DNA of 64,000 bases from positions 77,583-141,582 of the forward strand of contig JAGWHF010000006.1 of assembly GCA_028866895.1 (NCBI GenBank). Reading direction: 5' to 3'. A program made the position numbers and the translations under genes. Source of the DNA: Nitrososphaerota archaeon. Lineage in GTDB: Archaea; Thermoproteota; Nitrososphaeria; Nitrososphaerales; Nitrosopumilaceae. This document shows, one piece after another, positions 7,587 to 15,535 of this stretch. The stretch's first letter is position 1. Each line of letters opens with the position of its first letter. The notes beneath the pieces are model-generated. The model did no database searches. It was not told where the DNA came from and worked only from the letters and a program-made list of their open reading frames with translations.

Positions 7587-10424
7587 TTGTACAGTTCGTC
7601 ATCACAGTCAGGCCCACCTCCGCGCGACGCTGCAAGATACATCAAGATTGGAATTGCGGCGATAATCGGGATTATAATCTTCGTGCTTGGAAGCAACCAG
7701 GCCGTGGTCCTGTATATGAACTTCAAGGAGTTCGGGACGTTGTTTACAAAGCCGCTCTACTTCTCGCTCGTCTCGGCGCTCGTCCTCTCCTCGATTGCGC
7801 TCATCAGGGTGAACATCCGGAACAGGTCCTCAGTGTCCTGGTACTCGCTCCACGCAGTCATCGGGCTGATGAAAAGGGGCAGCTACTCCCAGGCCGAGAA
7901 CGTCCCAAGCTTCAAGGACTACAAGCTGAGCGTTCCGAACTTTATCATCTGGCAGATTACAAAGGTCCTGCTTTTTGGCGCATTTTTTACGAACCTCATT
8001 TTCGGATTTGCGCTTGTCTACCTCATGCAGGGGCACAACCTCGGGATAAGCAGCCTGTGGAGCATCTTCTCGCTGCCGTTTGTCCAGCCCCCGTCCGACC
8101 CGGCATACGCGACAAGCCACGTGGTCCAGATGATTCCAGCGCTCACAATGATAGTGCCGCCCCTTCTTGCGGTGATCGGGCTGAGGCTTGTACTGTACGT
8201 GGGCCTCCACAACATCGTCCGGATAATCATAAGCTACATACAGGACGCGTCAAAGGGCAAGCCAAAGTTCCTCGACTATGTGTCTACAATCGAGGGCATA
8301 ATCGGCGTCGGCGTGATCTGGGCGGCATTCAACATGTTCTTTACCGACCAGATAGACTATAACACGAAATACGCGATAGCAGGCACTTTTGCAGCCGGGT
8401 TTGCGCTGATTGCGTTCTACTTTATCGACAAGTTCAAGGCAAGGGTCATCATCCACCCGCCAAGGCGCGACGTGTACATCAGGATAGTGACGCTCATCAT
8501 GATTGGCGTCATTGCGGGCTCGATAATGGTTGTAAACAACAGCATTGCGGACGCAAGGAAAATAGAATACCTCGGGCCCTACAAGGCGCAGCAGATCGGG
8601 ATAAACAGGTACCTCGGGCAGCTTGACCAGATTACTACCGTGACCCACCATCCAAACCTTGCCCCTGTGCCGCCAGACCAGATTGCAAGCTACGTGGCTG
8701 CGCACAACGACGTGCTTGGCAAGGTGAGGGTGTGGGACTGGGACGCGGCGTTTACAAAGCTCAAGCCGGAGATAGGGCTGATACCGTACGTGGATTTTGA
8801 GGACAACGACATACTCAGGTTCAACAACACGCTGTACTGGACAGCCTCCATGAAGCCGATACTGCCGTCATCGGTCAGCGCGGAGAACGTGTGGTACAAC
8901 CAGCACTTTGTGTACACTCACGTCGACAACGGATTCCTGATGCTTGACGCCCACAACGGCACCATAGTGGACCCGAGCACCTTCTTCAAGCAGAGGGTCA
9001 TCTACTACGGCGAGGGCGGCCTCTTCACGGACACGTGGGCGGCCTACCCAGTAGGAAGGTCCCAGACTGCCGAGCTTAACAACGCCTCATACTCGGGAAC
9101 GGGAGGGCTTGACGTAAGCCCGCCTGCAAGCCAGCTGTTCGAGCCGAACTTCTTCCTCTCGTACCCGACGCAGCCGATTCACATCATGAGGTACAGGGAC
9201 ATCCACGACAGGATGCAGCTTCTGTACCCGTACTTCCAGTACCAGCTTTTCGGCAAGCAGGTAAGCGTACTGCCAGTCACGGACGGCAAGCAGACCTACT
9301 GGCTGATGCCGCTCATTGTGGGATTTGACACGAAGAACGTTCCGTGGTCCGTGAGCAACCCCTACCTGAGGCTCGTGGGGTACGCGCTAATTGACGTCTA
9401 CAACGGGAATGTCACGCTGATTAAGACTGGGAACGACTTTTTCTCAAACATGTTCTACAGCCAGTACAAGGACAAGTTCGTAAGCATGCCCCCATGGCTT
9501 GGCAGCCAGCTGAGGTATCCGGAGGAGCTGTTCGACTGGAAGGTGGACATGTTCAACATTTACCACGTAACCGACCCGTCCACGTTCATACAGGCAAACG
9601 ACTTTTACGAGGTGCCCGACGGGGTGAGCACATACTATGTAGAGGCCAAGCCGCCCGGATTTGACAAGGTTACCTACCTTGGACTTCTCTCGCTTGAGCT
9701 CAGGGGTTCTGCAGGGAGGAACCTTGCGGGATTCATGACGGTCCAGAACAGCCTGGCAAACCTCGGCAGGATGCAGTTCTACGAGGTACCGCTCAACTCT
9801 ACGACCAAGCTGCTCGGGCCGTCTTCTGTAAGCGAGGCGCTTGACAAGGACTCGGACTTTAGGCAGCTCAAGACGCTACTGCAGAACCCGCGGTACGGGG
9901 ACAACATACTCTACAGGGTGGGAAACCATGACGTCTACTTTATCCCGGTCTATACGTCGGGCACAGGAGGCGTGGTGACGCAGCTTGGGACGATTGCGGC
10001 CGTGGGTGCGGCGTTTAATGGCGAGTACTTTGTGGGGCTTGGGAACACGCCTCAGGAGGCGTTTGCGGCATACCTTGCCAAGCTTAGCGGCGTCACGCCG
10101 GCAAACGTCACTGCCACGCTGTCGCTTGACGAGTCGTCGAGGATAAAGGCAATCACGTCGCTTCTTGAGGCCGACAAGATTACCGTACTCATGCCGACGA
10201 CGGTCCAGCTGCCGATCTCCTTTGAGGAGGGCAACATCACGTTCCACCAGCCGTCGCAGCTTGACCGTGCAAAGACGCTCGTCTCGGGCTTTGTCAAGGA
10301 CTTTGTGCAGCCGGCCGGAAATACGGTGCTGATGTGGCAGGAAAACGGCACGCTCAACCTGGGCACGGTCTCCATAATCAACAACGTGCCGGCGCTTCAC
10401 TACATCGCGATAGAGGTAGGGTAG
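7587..10424 (+). CDS. Large multi-pass membrane protein, UPF0182-like (945 aa)
   Basis: Residues 1-320 contain about seven hydrophobic helices (around 22-42, 57-75, 115-150, 180-205, 228-250, 265-285, 300-320). A roughly 620-residue extracytoplasmic part follows, rich in Tyr, Asp and Pro. This architecture, the length, and segments such as NVWYNQHFVYTHVDNGF and VIYYGEGG resemble the UPF0182/COG1615 family known mostly from actinobacteria and cyanobacteria, whose function is unknown. The start is TTG with the SD at 7571. Its stop is immediately followed by the amidotransferase gene, so the two are probably one operon. Confidence 0.75.
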   Translation: MYSSSSQSGPPPRDAARYIKIGIAAIIGIIIFVLGSNQAVVLYMNFKEFGTLFTKPLYFSLVSALVLSSIALIRVNIRNRSSVSWYSLHAVIGLMKRGSYSQAENVPSFKDYKLSVPNFIIWQITKVLLFGAFFTNLIFGFALVYLMQGHNLGISSLWSIFSLPFVQPPSDPAYATSHVVQMIPALTMIVPPLLAVIGLRLVLYVGLHNIVRIIISYIQDASKGKPKFLDYVSTIEGIIGVGVIWAAFNMFFTDQIDYNTKYAIAGTFAAGFALIAFYFIDKFKARVIIHPPRRDVYIRIVTLIMIGVIAGSIMVVNNSIADARKIEYLGPYKAQQIGINRYLGQLDQITTVTHHPNLAPVPPDQIASYVAAHNDVLGKVRVWDWDAAFTKLKPEIGLIPYVDFEDNDILRFNNTLYWTASMKPILPSSVSAENVWYNQHFVYTHVDNGFLMLDAHNGTIVDPSTFFKQRVIYYGEGGLFTDTWAAYPVGRSQTAELNNASYSGTGGLDVSPPASQLFEPNFFLSYPTQPIHIMRYRDIHDRMQLLYPYFQYQLFGKQVSVLPVTDGKQTYWLMPLIVGFDTKNVPWSVSNPYLRLVGYALIDVYNGNVTLIKTGNDFFSNMFYSQYKDKFVSMPPWLGSQLRYPEELFDWKVDMFNIYHVTDPSTFIQANDFYEVPDGVSTYYVEAKPPGFDKVTYLGLLSLELRGSAGRNLAGFMTVQNSLANLGRMQFYEVPLNSTTKLLGPSSVSEALDKDSDFRQLKTLLQNPRYGDNILYRVGNHDVYFIPVYTSGTGGVVTQLGTIAAVGAAFNGEYFVGLGNTPQEAFAAYLAKLSGVTPANVTATLSLDESSRIKAITSLLEADKITVLMPTTVQLPISFEEGNITFHQPSQLDRAKTLVSGFVKDFVQPAGNTVLMWQENGTLNLGTVSIINNVPALHYIAIEVG

Positions 10425-10973
10425 TTGCTGCTTGTCGTGGACAATGGCTCCGTCTACACGGACTCGATAATAAGCTGCCTTGAGGTGCTGGGGGAGGACC
10501 ACAGGCGCGTCAGGTTTGACGAGATAGCGGGCGGGGACCTCGAGGGGGCAGGCTCGATCATACTGTCGGGGCGCAGGCGGAATGACGCCTCGATGAATGC
10601 CACAAACTCGAGGCTCGTAAGGTACGCGGTCTCAAGCGGCAAGCCGCTTCTTGGGATATGCTACGGTGCGGAGATTCTTGCGATAACGCTTGGCGGGACC
10701 ATAAGGAGGATGGAGAGGCCGCGGCACGGCCTGTATGGGGCGCGGGTGGTAATGGAGAACCCGCTGTGCAGCGGAAGGATGGAGGTTTTTGAGAGCCACT
10801 CGTACAGGGTGGCGGCACTTGACTCGAGGTTTGAGACCCTGGCGGTCTCCGACGGGTGCCCCCACGAGGCATTCCGGTACGGCAGGAGCGGGATCTACGG
10901 GACGCAGTTCCACCCTGAGATGAGCGGCGACGGCCGGGAACTCATCAAGAATTTTACAAGATCTAGGAATTAA
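10425..10973 (+). CDS. Class I glutamine amidotransferase (GuaA-type GATase domain)
   Basis: Stand-alone GATase1 of 182 aa. The nucleophile elbow is GICYGAEIL (Cys about residue 83). The His-Glu pair is in TQFHPEM near residue 165. Such subunits hydrolyse glutamine and pass ammonia to a synthetase partner. Resemblance is closest to GMP synthase subunit A, but the partner is not adjacent, so GMP synthesis is not certain. The TTG start directly abuts the stop of the UPF0182-like gene, and the C39-like/TPR gene follows within 25 bases. Confidence 0.8.
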   Translation: MLLVVDNGSVYTDSIISCLEVLGEDHRRVRFDEIAGGDLEGAGSIILSGRRRNDASMNATNSRLVRYAVSSGKPLLGICYGAEILAITLGGTIRRMERPRHGLYGARVVMENPLCSGRMEVFESHSYRVAALDSRFETLAVSDGCPHEAFRYGRSGIYGTQFHPEMSGDGRELIKNFTRSRN

Positions 10974-10997
10974 TAACGCTGCAGGGTGAAGGTTTGC

Positions 10998-11945
10998 ATG
11001 GATTCCTCCCACGCGCTTGACGTGCCGATTGTCAGCGAGGAGAACATCTGCCTGCCTCTTGTCGTAAGCGCCGTCTCAAAGTACTGGGGGGTGGACCTGC
11101 CGCTTGCGGAGGCGACGGAGATTGCAACAAAGTACCCGGGGGTGAAGGGCTCGATACTTGCGGAGGGCGTCGGGCTTGCGGAGAGGCACGGCCTTGGGAG
11201 CGTCATCCTCAACTCGTCGATGAGGGACCTCAAGAGGTTCATCGAGATGGGGTTGCCGCCAATAGTGATACTGCCTGGCATAAAGGACGTCGTCCAGCAT
11301 GCCTCGCTTGTGATAGGGTACGACGAGGTCGAGAAGACCATCTTCCACTACATCCCCGAGCCCGACAAGATAGGTGCAATCCCGGAGGAGACATTTGACA
11401 GGCAGTGGGAGGAGGACGACAGGCTCGTGCTGCTGATTGCGCCGCCTGACATCCTGGCGGAGGCAAAGATTGCAGGCGACAACGGGACAAAATCGAACAG
11501 GCTCTGCTTTGACGCGGAAAAGCAGAGGCTGCAGGGGAGGGGAGAGGAGGCCGCGGCCTCGCTCAAGAGGGCGCTTGAGCTCAACCCGTCAAACTCGACT
11601 GCATCGTGTCTTTATGCGGGAATGCTAAATGATGCAAACAAGACGGAGGCGGCAGAGTACTATAGGAGGAGCATCGAACTTAACAGGAGGTGTTATCTTG
11701 CATACAGGGGACTTGGGAACTACTGCCTCAAGTCGGGCGATTATGCTGGTGCGGAAAAGTACTATTCGGAGGCAATTGGGATAAACCCGCACAGGTTTGC
11801 GCCAATCTACAAGAACAGGGGAGTTGCAAGGCTTGAGCAGAAAAAGACGGACGGGGCAAGGGAGGACCTTGAGAGGTACCTTGAGGAGATGCCGGACGCA
11901 CGGGACAGGGCCGCAATCTCGCAGGCGCTCTCAGAGTTGCACTAA
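10998..11945 (+). CDS. C39-like papain-fold domain fused to TPR repeats
   Basis: Residues about 8-150 look like a peptidase C39-like domain. VPIVSEENICLPLVVSAVSKYWG carries the candidate catalytic Cys in the usual position, and HASLVIGYD carries the candidate His. Residues about 165-310 form three or more TPR units (CYLAYRGLGNYCLKSGDYAG, HRFAPIYKNRGVARLEQKK). There is no signal peptide, so the protein is probably cytoplasmic. ATG 10998 is preferred to GTG 10986: a TATA-like ttaataa (10971-10977) and gggtga lie upstream. Activity as a protease is unproven; some C39-like domains are non-catalytic. Confidence 0.75.
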   Translation: MDSSHALDVPIVSEENICLPLVVSAVSKYWGVDLPLAEATEIATKYPGVKGSILAEGVGLAERHGLGSVILNSSMRDLKRFIEMGLPPIVILPGIKDVVQHASLVIGYDEVEKTIFHYIPEPDKIGAIPEETFDRQWEEDDRLVLLIAPPDILAEAKIAGDNGTKSNRLCFDAEKQRLQGRGEEAAASLKRALELNPSNSTASCLYAGMLNDANKTEAAEYYRRSIELNRRCYLAYRGLGNYCLKSGDYAGAEKYYSEAIGINPHRFAPIYKNRGVARLEQKKTDGAREDLERYLEEMPDARDRAAISQALSELH

Positions 11946-11972
11946 AGGAATTTAACGGCGGCAAGGGAAGGC

Positions 11973-12386
11973 ATGCCATTGGACTGCATATTCTGCAAGA
12001 TTGTCTCGGGCGGGATTCCGTCAGGCATGGTGTACGAGACGGCAAGGTCGATTGCATTTCTTGACGCGTTTCCGCTTGCAAGGGGGCACACGCTTGTGAT
12101 ACCAAAGGAGCACCATGTAAAGATCCAGGAGCTGACGGCAGAAGAGACGTCGGACCTGTTCGGGGCTGTAGGGGTGGTGGCAGAAAGGATGGAACGTCTT
12201 GCGCCGTCCTCGCTTGTGGCGGTGCACAACGGCAGGGAGAGCGGCCAGGAGGTGCCGCACGTGCACGTGCACGTTATACCAAGGACGGCCGGGGATGGTG
12301 CGGGACCGGTGCACAGCATGTTTGCAAGGAGGCCCAAGCTCAGCCAGGAAGAGACCGCGGAGATTCTTGAGAAGCTGAAAAAATAG
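11973..12386 (+). CDS. HIT family nucleotide hydrolase/transferase
   Basis: Histidine-triad protein of 137 aa with the signature HVHVHVIPR (about residues 90-98). The N-terminus CIFCKIVSGGIPSGMVYE is typical and includes a CxxC pair. Members hydrolyse nucleoside phosphoramidates or dinucleotides. A TATA element (ggaatttaac, about 11948-11957) lies 25 bases before the ATG, so the start is well supported. It is a single gene with accessory DNA downstream. Confidence 0.92.
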   Translation: MPLDCIFCKIVSGGIPSGMVYETARSIAFLDAFPLARGHTLVIPKEHHVKIQELTAEETSDLFGAVGVVAERMERLAPSSLVAVHNGRESGQEVPHVHVHVIPRTAGDGAGPVHSMFARRPKLSQEETAEILEKLKK

Positions 12387-12971
12387 GAAAAGGCCCAAGG
12401 CTACATTCTGGTTTAGCATTGTCAGCATGATGCGCAACCTGGACGGTTTTGTAAAACGCCGGCCACTCATGTGTGTGACGGCAAATCGTTGCGCTCTTTT
12501 CTTCGATTTTGGCAGTCCAGTTGATACAATCTGTTTTCCATAATCTTGAAAAGGATAGGGCCAACGTTCCACCCTTTCCCGTCGTGTATTTACAGTCGTG
12601 TACAATTCATGCCCGTGTCCACGTTTTTTGTAGCGTCTGATTCGCCGGTCACCCCCCGAAACGGCCTTTGGCACATGCCTTGGCAGGTATTTCTACTTTC
12701 ATAATTTGCCATACCGCTTCTGATAAAATACGGCGGACTGAACAAAACTACATAATCAGCTACTGCGGCCTGAACATGAAAAAGTACCGCGGATATGCAA
12801 ATATCGCTCTAAAACTTCTGTTTCATCCGTTGGTACTGCGGAAGAATGCGAGTCTTCAAGAATGAAAAACCTCCTGACCAACGCGTTGCTCTTCTTTTTC
12901 TTTTATGGTGGCTGCGGACTTTCATATTCAAATGGCAAAAGGTTTTTAGTCTGAGTTAGACATGTATAACT
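12387..12971 (+). other. 585-bp stretch without a convincing gene
   Basis: Both strands have ORFs of up to about 217 codons here, but these run through the HIT gene or lack family-like sequence, promoter spacing and plausible composition. No tRNA, long inverted repeat or insertion-sequence end is visible. The end of the stretch (aggtttttagt, 12940-12950) is the TATA region of the next gene. It may be decayed accessory DNA. Confidence 0.5.
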
Positions 12972-13178
12972 ATGCAGGCGAAGTCAAAGTTGAAGCGGTG
13001 GGGAAATTCCTACGGCGTGATTGTTCCAAAGGAGATGGTAGAGAAGGAGGGGTTAAAGGAAGGTGAGACAGTGGAGATTTCCGTCAGGAGGATGACCGAC
13101 GTAGGGCGGCTGTTTGGCAGGTACAGGTTCAAGAACCTGCAGGCACAAAAGGATGCCATGAGGAAGGGCTGGCACTAA
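12972..13178 (+). CDS. vapB: VapB-type antitoxin, AbrB/MazE fold
   Basis: 68 aa with a swapped-hairpin AbrB domain: LKRWGNSYGVIVPKEMVEKEGLKEGETVEI. The C-terminal 25 residues (GRLFGRYRFKNLQAQKDAMR) would wrap the toxin. The ATG is about 25 bases after the TATA-like tttttagt, so it is leaderless. It overlaps the PIN gene by one base (TAATG), the usual coupled antitoxin-toxin layout. The AbrB domain probably represses its own promoter. Confidence 0.9.
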   Translation: MQAKSKLKRWGNSYGVIVPKEMVEKEGLKEGETVEISVRRMTDVGRLFGRYRFKNLQAQKDAMRKGWH

Positions 13179-13555
13179 TGCCCGGCCGTTTCTTCTATGA
13201 CAGCTATGCAGTCCTGGCTTTTACAAGCGGCAATACGGCGTACAGAAAATATTTCGAGGAAGACGACGGCATTCTGACAAACCTCAATCTGCTTGAAGTC
13301 TTTTACAGAACGCTTGAACAATTTGGTCCAAAAGCCGCGTCTGAGATACTTGGTACATTTGCAAAATATGCAGTAGACTTTGGACTGGATGAGATGGAAG
13401 GCTCAATGAAGATGAGGCTGGAACTCAAGCAGAGCGGCCACGACGTATCTTATGCTGATTCACTGGGATATTACATGGCAAGAAAACTGGGCATCAAGTT
13501 TCTTACTGGGGACAAGACATTCCAGGGCCTGCGCGGCGTGGAATATCTGAGATAA
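13178..13555 (+). CDS. vapC: VapC-type PIN-domain toxin
   Basis: PIN ribonuclease of 125 aa. Acidic residues fit the family: FFYDSYAVL (Asp 7), NLNLLEVFYRTLE (Glu), SYADSLGYYMARKLG (Asp) and TGDKTF (Asp). VapC toxins cleave tRNA or rRNA with Mg ions when the antitoxin is degraded. The reading frame is complete, unlike the VapC at 50667. The family also contains proteins with housekeeping roles, but the gene pair makes toxin most likely. Confidence 0.9.
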   Translation: MPGRFFYDSYAVLAFTSGNTAYRKYFEEDDGILTNLNLLEVFYRTLEQFGPKAASEILGTFAKYAVDFGLDEMEGSMKMRLELKQSGHDVSYADSLGYYMARKLGIKFLTGDKTFQGLRGVEYLR

Positions 13556-13708
13556 AGAAGAAGATGAATTGGGGATCTGTCACATGCGGCTGGACTGCAA
13601 ACCAGGGCGGAGACATGTGGGATGACGTCTCGGTCGAACTGAGAGCAAATTAGAAACTGAATCCGATTTGTATAAAATATTTTAAGGAAGAATTGTATCC
13701 ATATCTTG

Positions 13709-13768
13709 ATGGAAAAAACCGCTAGAAAAGAGGCGGTTTCAGATGCTATAAAAACTGGAAACCACTAG
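13709..13768 (+). other. Possible 19-codon ORF with hairpin behind a TATA box
   Basis: A TATA-like tract (tataaaatatttt, about 13672-13684) is followed about 28 bases on by an ATG. The short frame is MEKTARKEAVSDAIKTGNH. Inside it, AAACCGC (13716-13722) and GCGGTTT (13733-13739) form a 7-bp stem with a 10-base loop. It could be a small RNA or a decayed start of a larger gene. Evidence is weak. Confidence 0.25.
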
Positions 13769-13810
13769 ACCCTCTGATTTTAAAATTCTTAATTCCTGCT
13801 GTAACTACGA

Positions 13811-14097
13811 TTAACTTTTGTTATCTCTGCCATAGAGATTCTTGTGATCGTCCAAGTCAATAAGAAAGACAGTTCTTTTTTGGACATTTACATAATAAAT
13901 TAAACTATGAGATTTGGTAAGGTGTTTACCAAAACAATTTTGGAATCTGCCATGTTTAAGTTCTCCCAACAATCGAGGGTCGCCAGCAACCTTTAGCTCA
14001 TCAATAAACATTTTGTAATTCTTGACTAATGGTTGATTACTTTTGAATTTCTTAGTTTCTTATCTATTGTTTCATCAACAGGTTGAACAAACCACAA
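13811..14097 (-). pseudogene. RelE/YafQ-like toxin with one-base frameshift
   Basis: Read on the minus strand from TTG at 14097, the first frame gives LWFVQPVDETIDKKLRNSK and soon stops. The next frame gives NQPLVKNYKMFIDELKVAG, then GELKHGRFQNCFGKHLTKSHSLIYY and FLIDLDDHKNLYG to a TAA at 13811. Joined at the AAAA run of TCAAAAGT, they give a typical RelE-fold toxin of about 95 aa. Restoring one A repairs the frame. It follows its antitoxin by 3 bases. It may be inactive, a sequence error, or rescued by slippage. Confidence 0.75.
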
Positions 14098-14100
14098 GGA

Positions 14101-14253
14101 TTAATCTTCTAAGACTTCCTCAATATGTTTTATGTATTCATCTGGTGTATGCTTTTTACCAGTAACTTTGCCAGATTCGATCTTTTTGACTTTTTCTTCA
14201 ATCTCCGGAGAGAGTTCCGGCATCTCTTTTGGTCTCTTTGTAGAAGACTGCAT
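14101..14253 (-). CDS. Small antitoxin partner of the RelE-like toxin (50 aa)
   Basis: ATG at 14253 to TAA at 14101 gives a charged 50-residue protein beginning MQSSTKRPKEMPELSPEIEE and ending KHIEEVLED, as expected for the toxin-neutralising helix of RelB-like antitoxins. It has no obvious complete DNA-binding domain. A minus-strand TATA (ccaataataag, about 14273-14283) is 26 bases upstream, so the transcript is leaderless. It is immediately followed by the frameshifted toxin. Confidence 0.75.
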   Translation of the reverse strand: MQSSTKRPKEMPELSPEIEEKVKKIESGKVTGKKHTPDEYIKHIEEVLED

Positions 14254-14272
14254 GTACTAACTAGTACTAACT
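14254..14272 (-). promoter_or_regulatory. Direct repeat between TATA and start of the RelB-like gene
   Basis: GTACTAACT occurs at 14254-14262 and again at 14264-14272, a spacing of one helical turn. It lies exactly between the TATA element and the start codon. It is a likely autoregulatory operator, by analogy with other toxin-antitoxin loci. Confidence 0.45.
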
Positions 14273-14349
14273 TCTTATTATTGGTATTCTTGGCATACTG
14301 TGTACTCGAGCAAAATGCTCTTATAAATAGTGTCTAGGCGGAACCTGCA

Positions 14350-14607
14350 ATGAACTCTATGGTTGCGAATTCCACTAGACCCACCTCTACCCGGGTTCAA
14401 ATCACATATCCTTTCGTTGAGGATTATGAATTGTGCATTAAACTTTTCAAACGGAATCAAAGTTACACAATATTTATCAAAGACAAAACGTTTACTTTCA
14501 TCACGGATTTGAAGAAACCTTCCCAAGACCAAAACGTTGGACAAAATGCATCAACTTTTCTTCATACCGCACCAAACCAGAAGATAAATGCGGAGTGCGG
14601 GATTTGA
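14350..14607 (+). CDS. Hypothetical protein, doubtful (85 aa)
   Basis: The ATG lies 25 bases after a good TATA box (cttataaatag, 14320-14330), which argues for transcription. Residues 18-55 (ITYPFVEDYELCIKLFKRNQ and onward) look like folded protein. Against it: the first 18 codons contain a tRNA T-arm-like stretch (gggttcaaatc, near 14392-14402), and the last 20 bases run antisense into tRNA-Gly. AT-rich, unlike its neighbours. It could be a transcribed remnant at an integration site. Confidence 0.35.
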   Translation: MNSMVANSTRPTSTRVQITYPFVEDYELCIKLFKRNQSYTIFIKDKTFTFITDLKKPSQDQNVGQNASTFLHTAPNQKINAECGI

Positions 14608-14661
14608 ACCCGCGGCCTTCAGCTTGGGAAGCTGACGTCATGCCGGGCTAGACTAACTCCG
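14588..14661 (-). tRNA. tRNA-Gly (anticodon CCC)
   Basis: On the minus strand the acceptor arms GCGGAGT and ACTCCGC pair perfectly. The anticodon stem is TCAGC/GCTGA with loop TTCCCAA, giving anticodon CCC. The T arm is CGCGGGTTCAAATCCCGC and the discriminator base is A. CCA is not encoded and no intron is needed. Accessory DNA lies on its 3' side (below 14588), the side where integrative elements usually insert. Confidence 0.92.
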
Positions 14662-14684
14662 CCTAAGGACCCCTACTACCTAAC

Positions 14685-14692
14685 ATTATATA
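14685..14692. promoter_or_regulatory. Shared TATA box for tRNA-Gly and zinc-ribbon gene
   Basis: The tract ttatatag is near-symmetrical and lies about 25-28 bases from both the tRNA-Gly 5' end (14661, minus) and the ATG at 14714 (plus). One element can therefore serve two divergent leaderless transcripts. Confidence 0.6.
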
Positions 14693-14713
14693 GGTTAAGG
14701 ACCAACATATTGC

Positions 14714-14890
14714 ATGGATGCAAAGTGCCCGCAATGCGACAAGGTGGCAGTCCTTGACGACGACGTGACGACAGTCAAGTGCCCCAACTGCGGCTTTGAG
14801 GCAAAGTATGACGACTACCTGAACTTGATGAAGGAGAGGGTTGGAATTATGGTCGACAACTTCCAGTTTGACAGGCCCGGCGGCCTCTAG
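14714..14890 (+). CDS. Small zinc-ribbon protein (58 aa)
   Basis: MDAKCPQCDKVAVLDDDVTT then VKCPNCGFEAKY gives two CxxC knuckles, a classic zinc ribbon, followed by a short helix ending FQFDRPGGL. Leaderless ATG about 25 bases after the TATA at 14685-14692. Proteins of this kind are often transcription-factor fragments or partners of the translation machinery, and it lies next to ribosomal and initiation-factor genes. Function not known. Confidence 0.85.
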   Translation: MDAKCPQCDKVAVLDDDVTTVKCPNCGFEAKYDDYLNLMKERVGIMVDNFQFDRPGGL

Positions 14891-14892
14891 AT

Positions 14893-15015
14893 TTACCAGA
14901 ACGATCCCTTGTCGGAGCAGTCAAGGTGTGCGCCGCAGTTTGTACATATGAGGTGGCATGCCTGCATCGCGGTCATCACGCGCCCGCATCTTGGGCACCT
15001 AACCTCTTCCTTCAA
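14893..15015 (-). CDS. Small double-CxxC zinc-finger protein (about 40 aa)
   Basis: On the minus strand from TTG at 15015: KEEVRCPRCGRVMTAMQACH, then CTNCGAHLDCSDKGSFW. CxxC, CxxxxxC-H and CxxC groups suggest one or two zinc sites. It converges on the plus-strand zinc-ribbon gene, with 2 bases between stops. An in-frame TTG at 15045 would add ten residues, so the start is uncertain. The TATA-like ttaattaa at 15060-15067 is shared with rps6e. Confidence 0.7.
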   Translation of the reverse strand: MKEEVRCPRCGRVMTAMQACHLICTNCGAHLDCSDKGSFW

Positions 15016-15059
15016 TGTGTTGCTGTGGCTTTGGAAACTAATCAACCAATCGGGTAAGG

Positions 15060-15067
15060 TTAATTAA
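15060..15067. promoter_or_regulatory. Palindromic TATA (TTAATTAA) upstream of rps6e and a divergent gene
   Basis: A perfect 8-bp palindrome centred 28 bases before the TTG start of rps6e, and 18-48 bases from candidate starts of the divergent zinc-finger gene. It is likely to fire in both directions. Confidence 0.5.
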
Positions 15068-15091
15068 TAGTCGGGGGACGCTTTTCTCTAC

Positions 15092-15505
15092 TTGGCTACA
15101 TTCAAGCTAAACATCTCGGACAGGAAGGGAAGGACCGTATCAAGGGAGGTAAAGGAGAAGGACGCAAGCCCGTTCCTCGGCCTCCTGGTAGGCTCCGAGA
15201 TTGATGCGGCACTTGTCGGCGAGGCAGGCAAGCTGAAGGTGACCGGCGGGAGTGACAAGTCTGGAGTGCCGCTGAGGCCCGACATCCACGGGGGCGCGCG
15301 CAAGTACATACTATTGTCCGCGGGCGTGGGCCTGAGGAACGCCGAGACCGGCCAGAGAGTCCGCAAGCTGATACGCGGCAACACGATAACCGAGGAGGTC
15401 TACCAGATCAACTGCATGCTTGACGGCGAGCTCAAAGTGGAGGAAAAGCCCGCGGAGGAGCAGGCGGAAAAAAAGGAGAGCGCCGACAAGCCTACAAAGA
15501 CATAG
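15092..15505 (+). CDS. rps6e: 30S ribosomal protein S6e
   Basis: 137 aa. The N-terminal 95 residues are typical S6e: FKLNISDRKGRT, FLGLLVGSEIDA, LKVTGGSDKSGVPLRPDIHG and RNAETGQRVRKLIRGNTI. A charged Glu/Lys tail of about 35 residues follows (EEKPAEEQAEKKESADKP). The start is TTG, leaderless with the TATA at 15060-15067. It is followed after 30 bases by aIF2 gamma, a gene order conserved in archaea. Confidence 0.95.
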   Translation: MATFKLNISDRKGRTVSREVKEKDASPFLGLLVGSEIDAALVGEAGKLKVTGGSDKSGVPLRPDIHGGARKYILLSAGVGLRNAETGQRVRKLIRGNTITEEVYQINCMLDGELKVEEKPAEEQAEKKESADKPTKT

Positions 15506-15535
15506 GTTAACATAGGTCACGTTTTTAGCTTCATT

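Noticed and set aside
12021-12674. Long minus-strand ORF of 217 codons through the HIT gene
   Set aside because: More than half is antisense to the HIT gene, it is very Arg/His-rich, and it has no promoter or family-like sequence.
14278-14544. Minus-strand ORF of 88 codons opposite the doubtful 85-aa gene
   Set aside because: Its middle is the antisense of the tRNA T-arm-like stretch; no TATA at the right distance on that strand.
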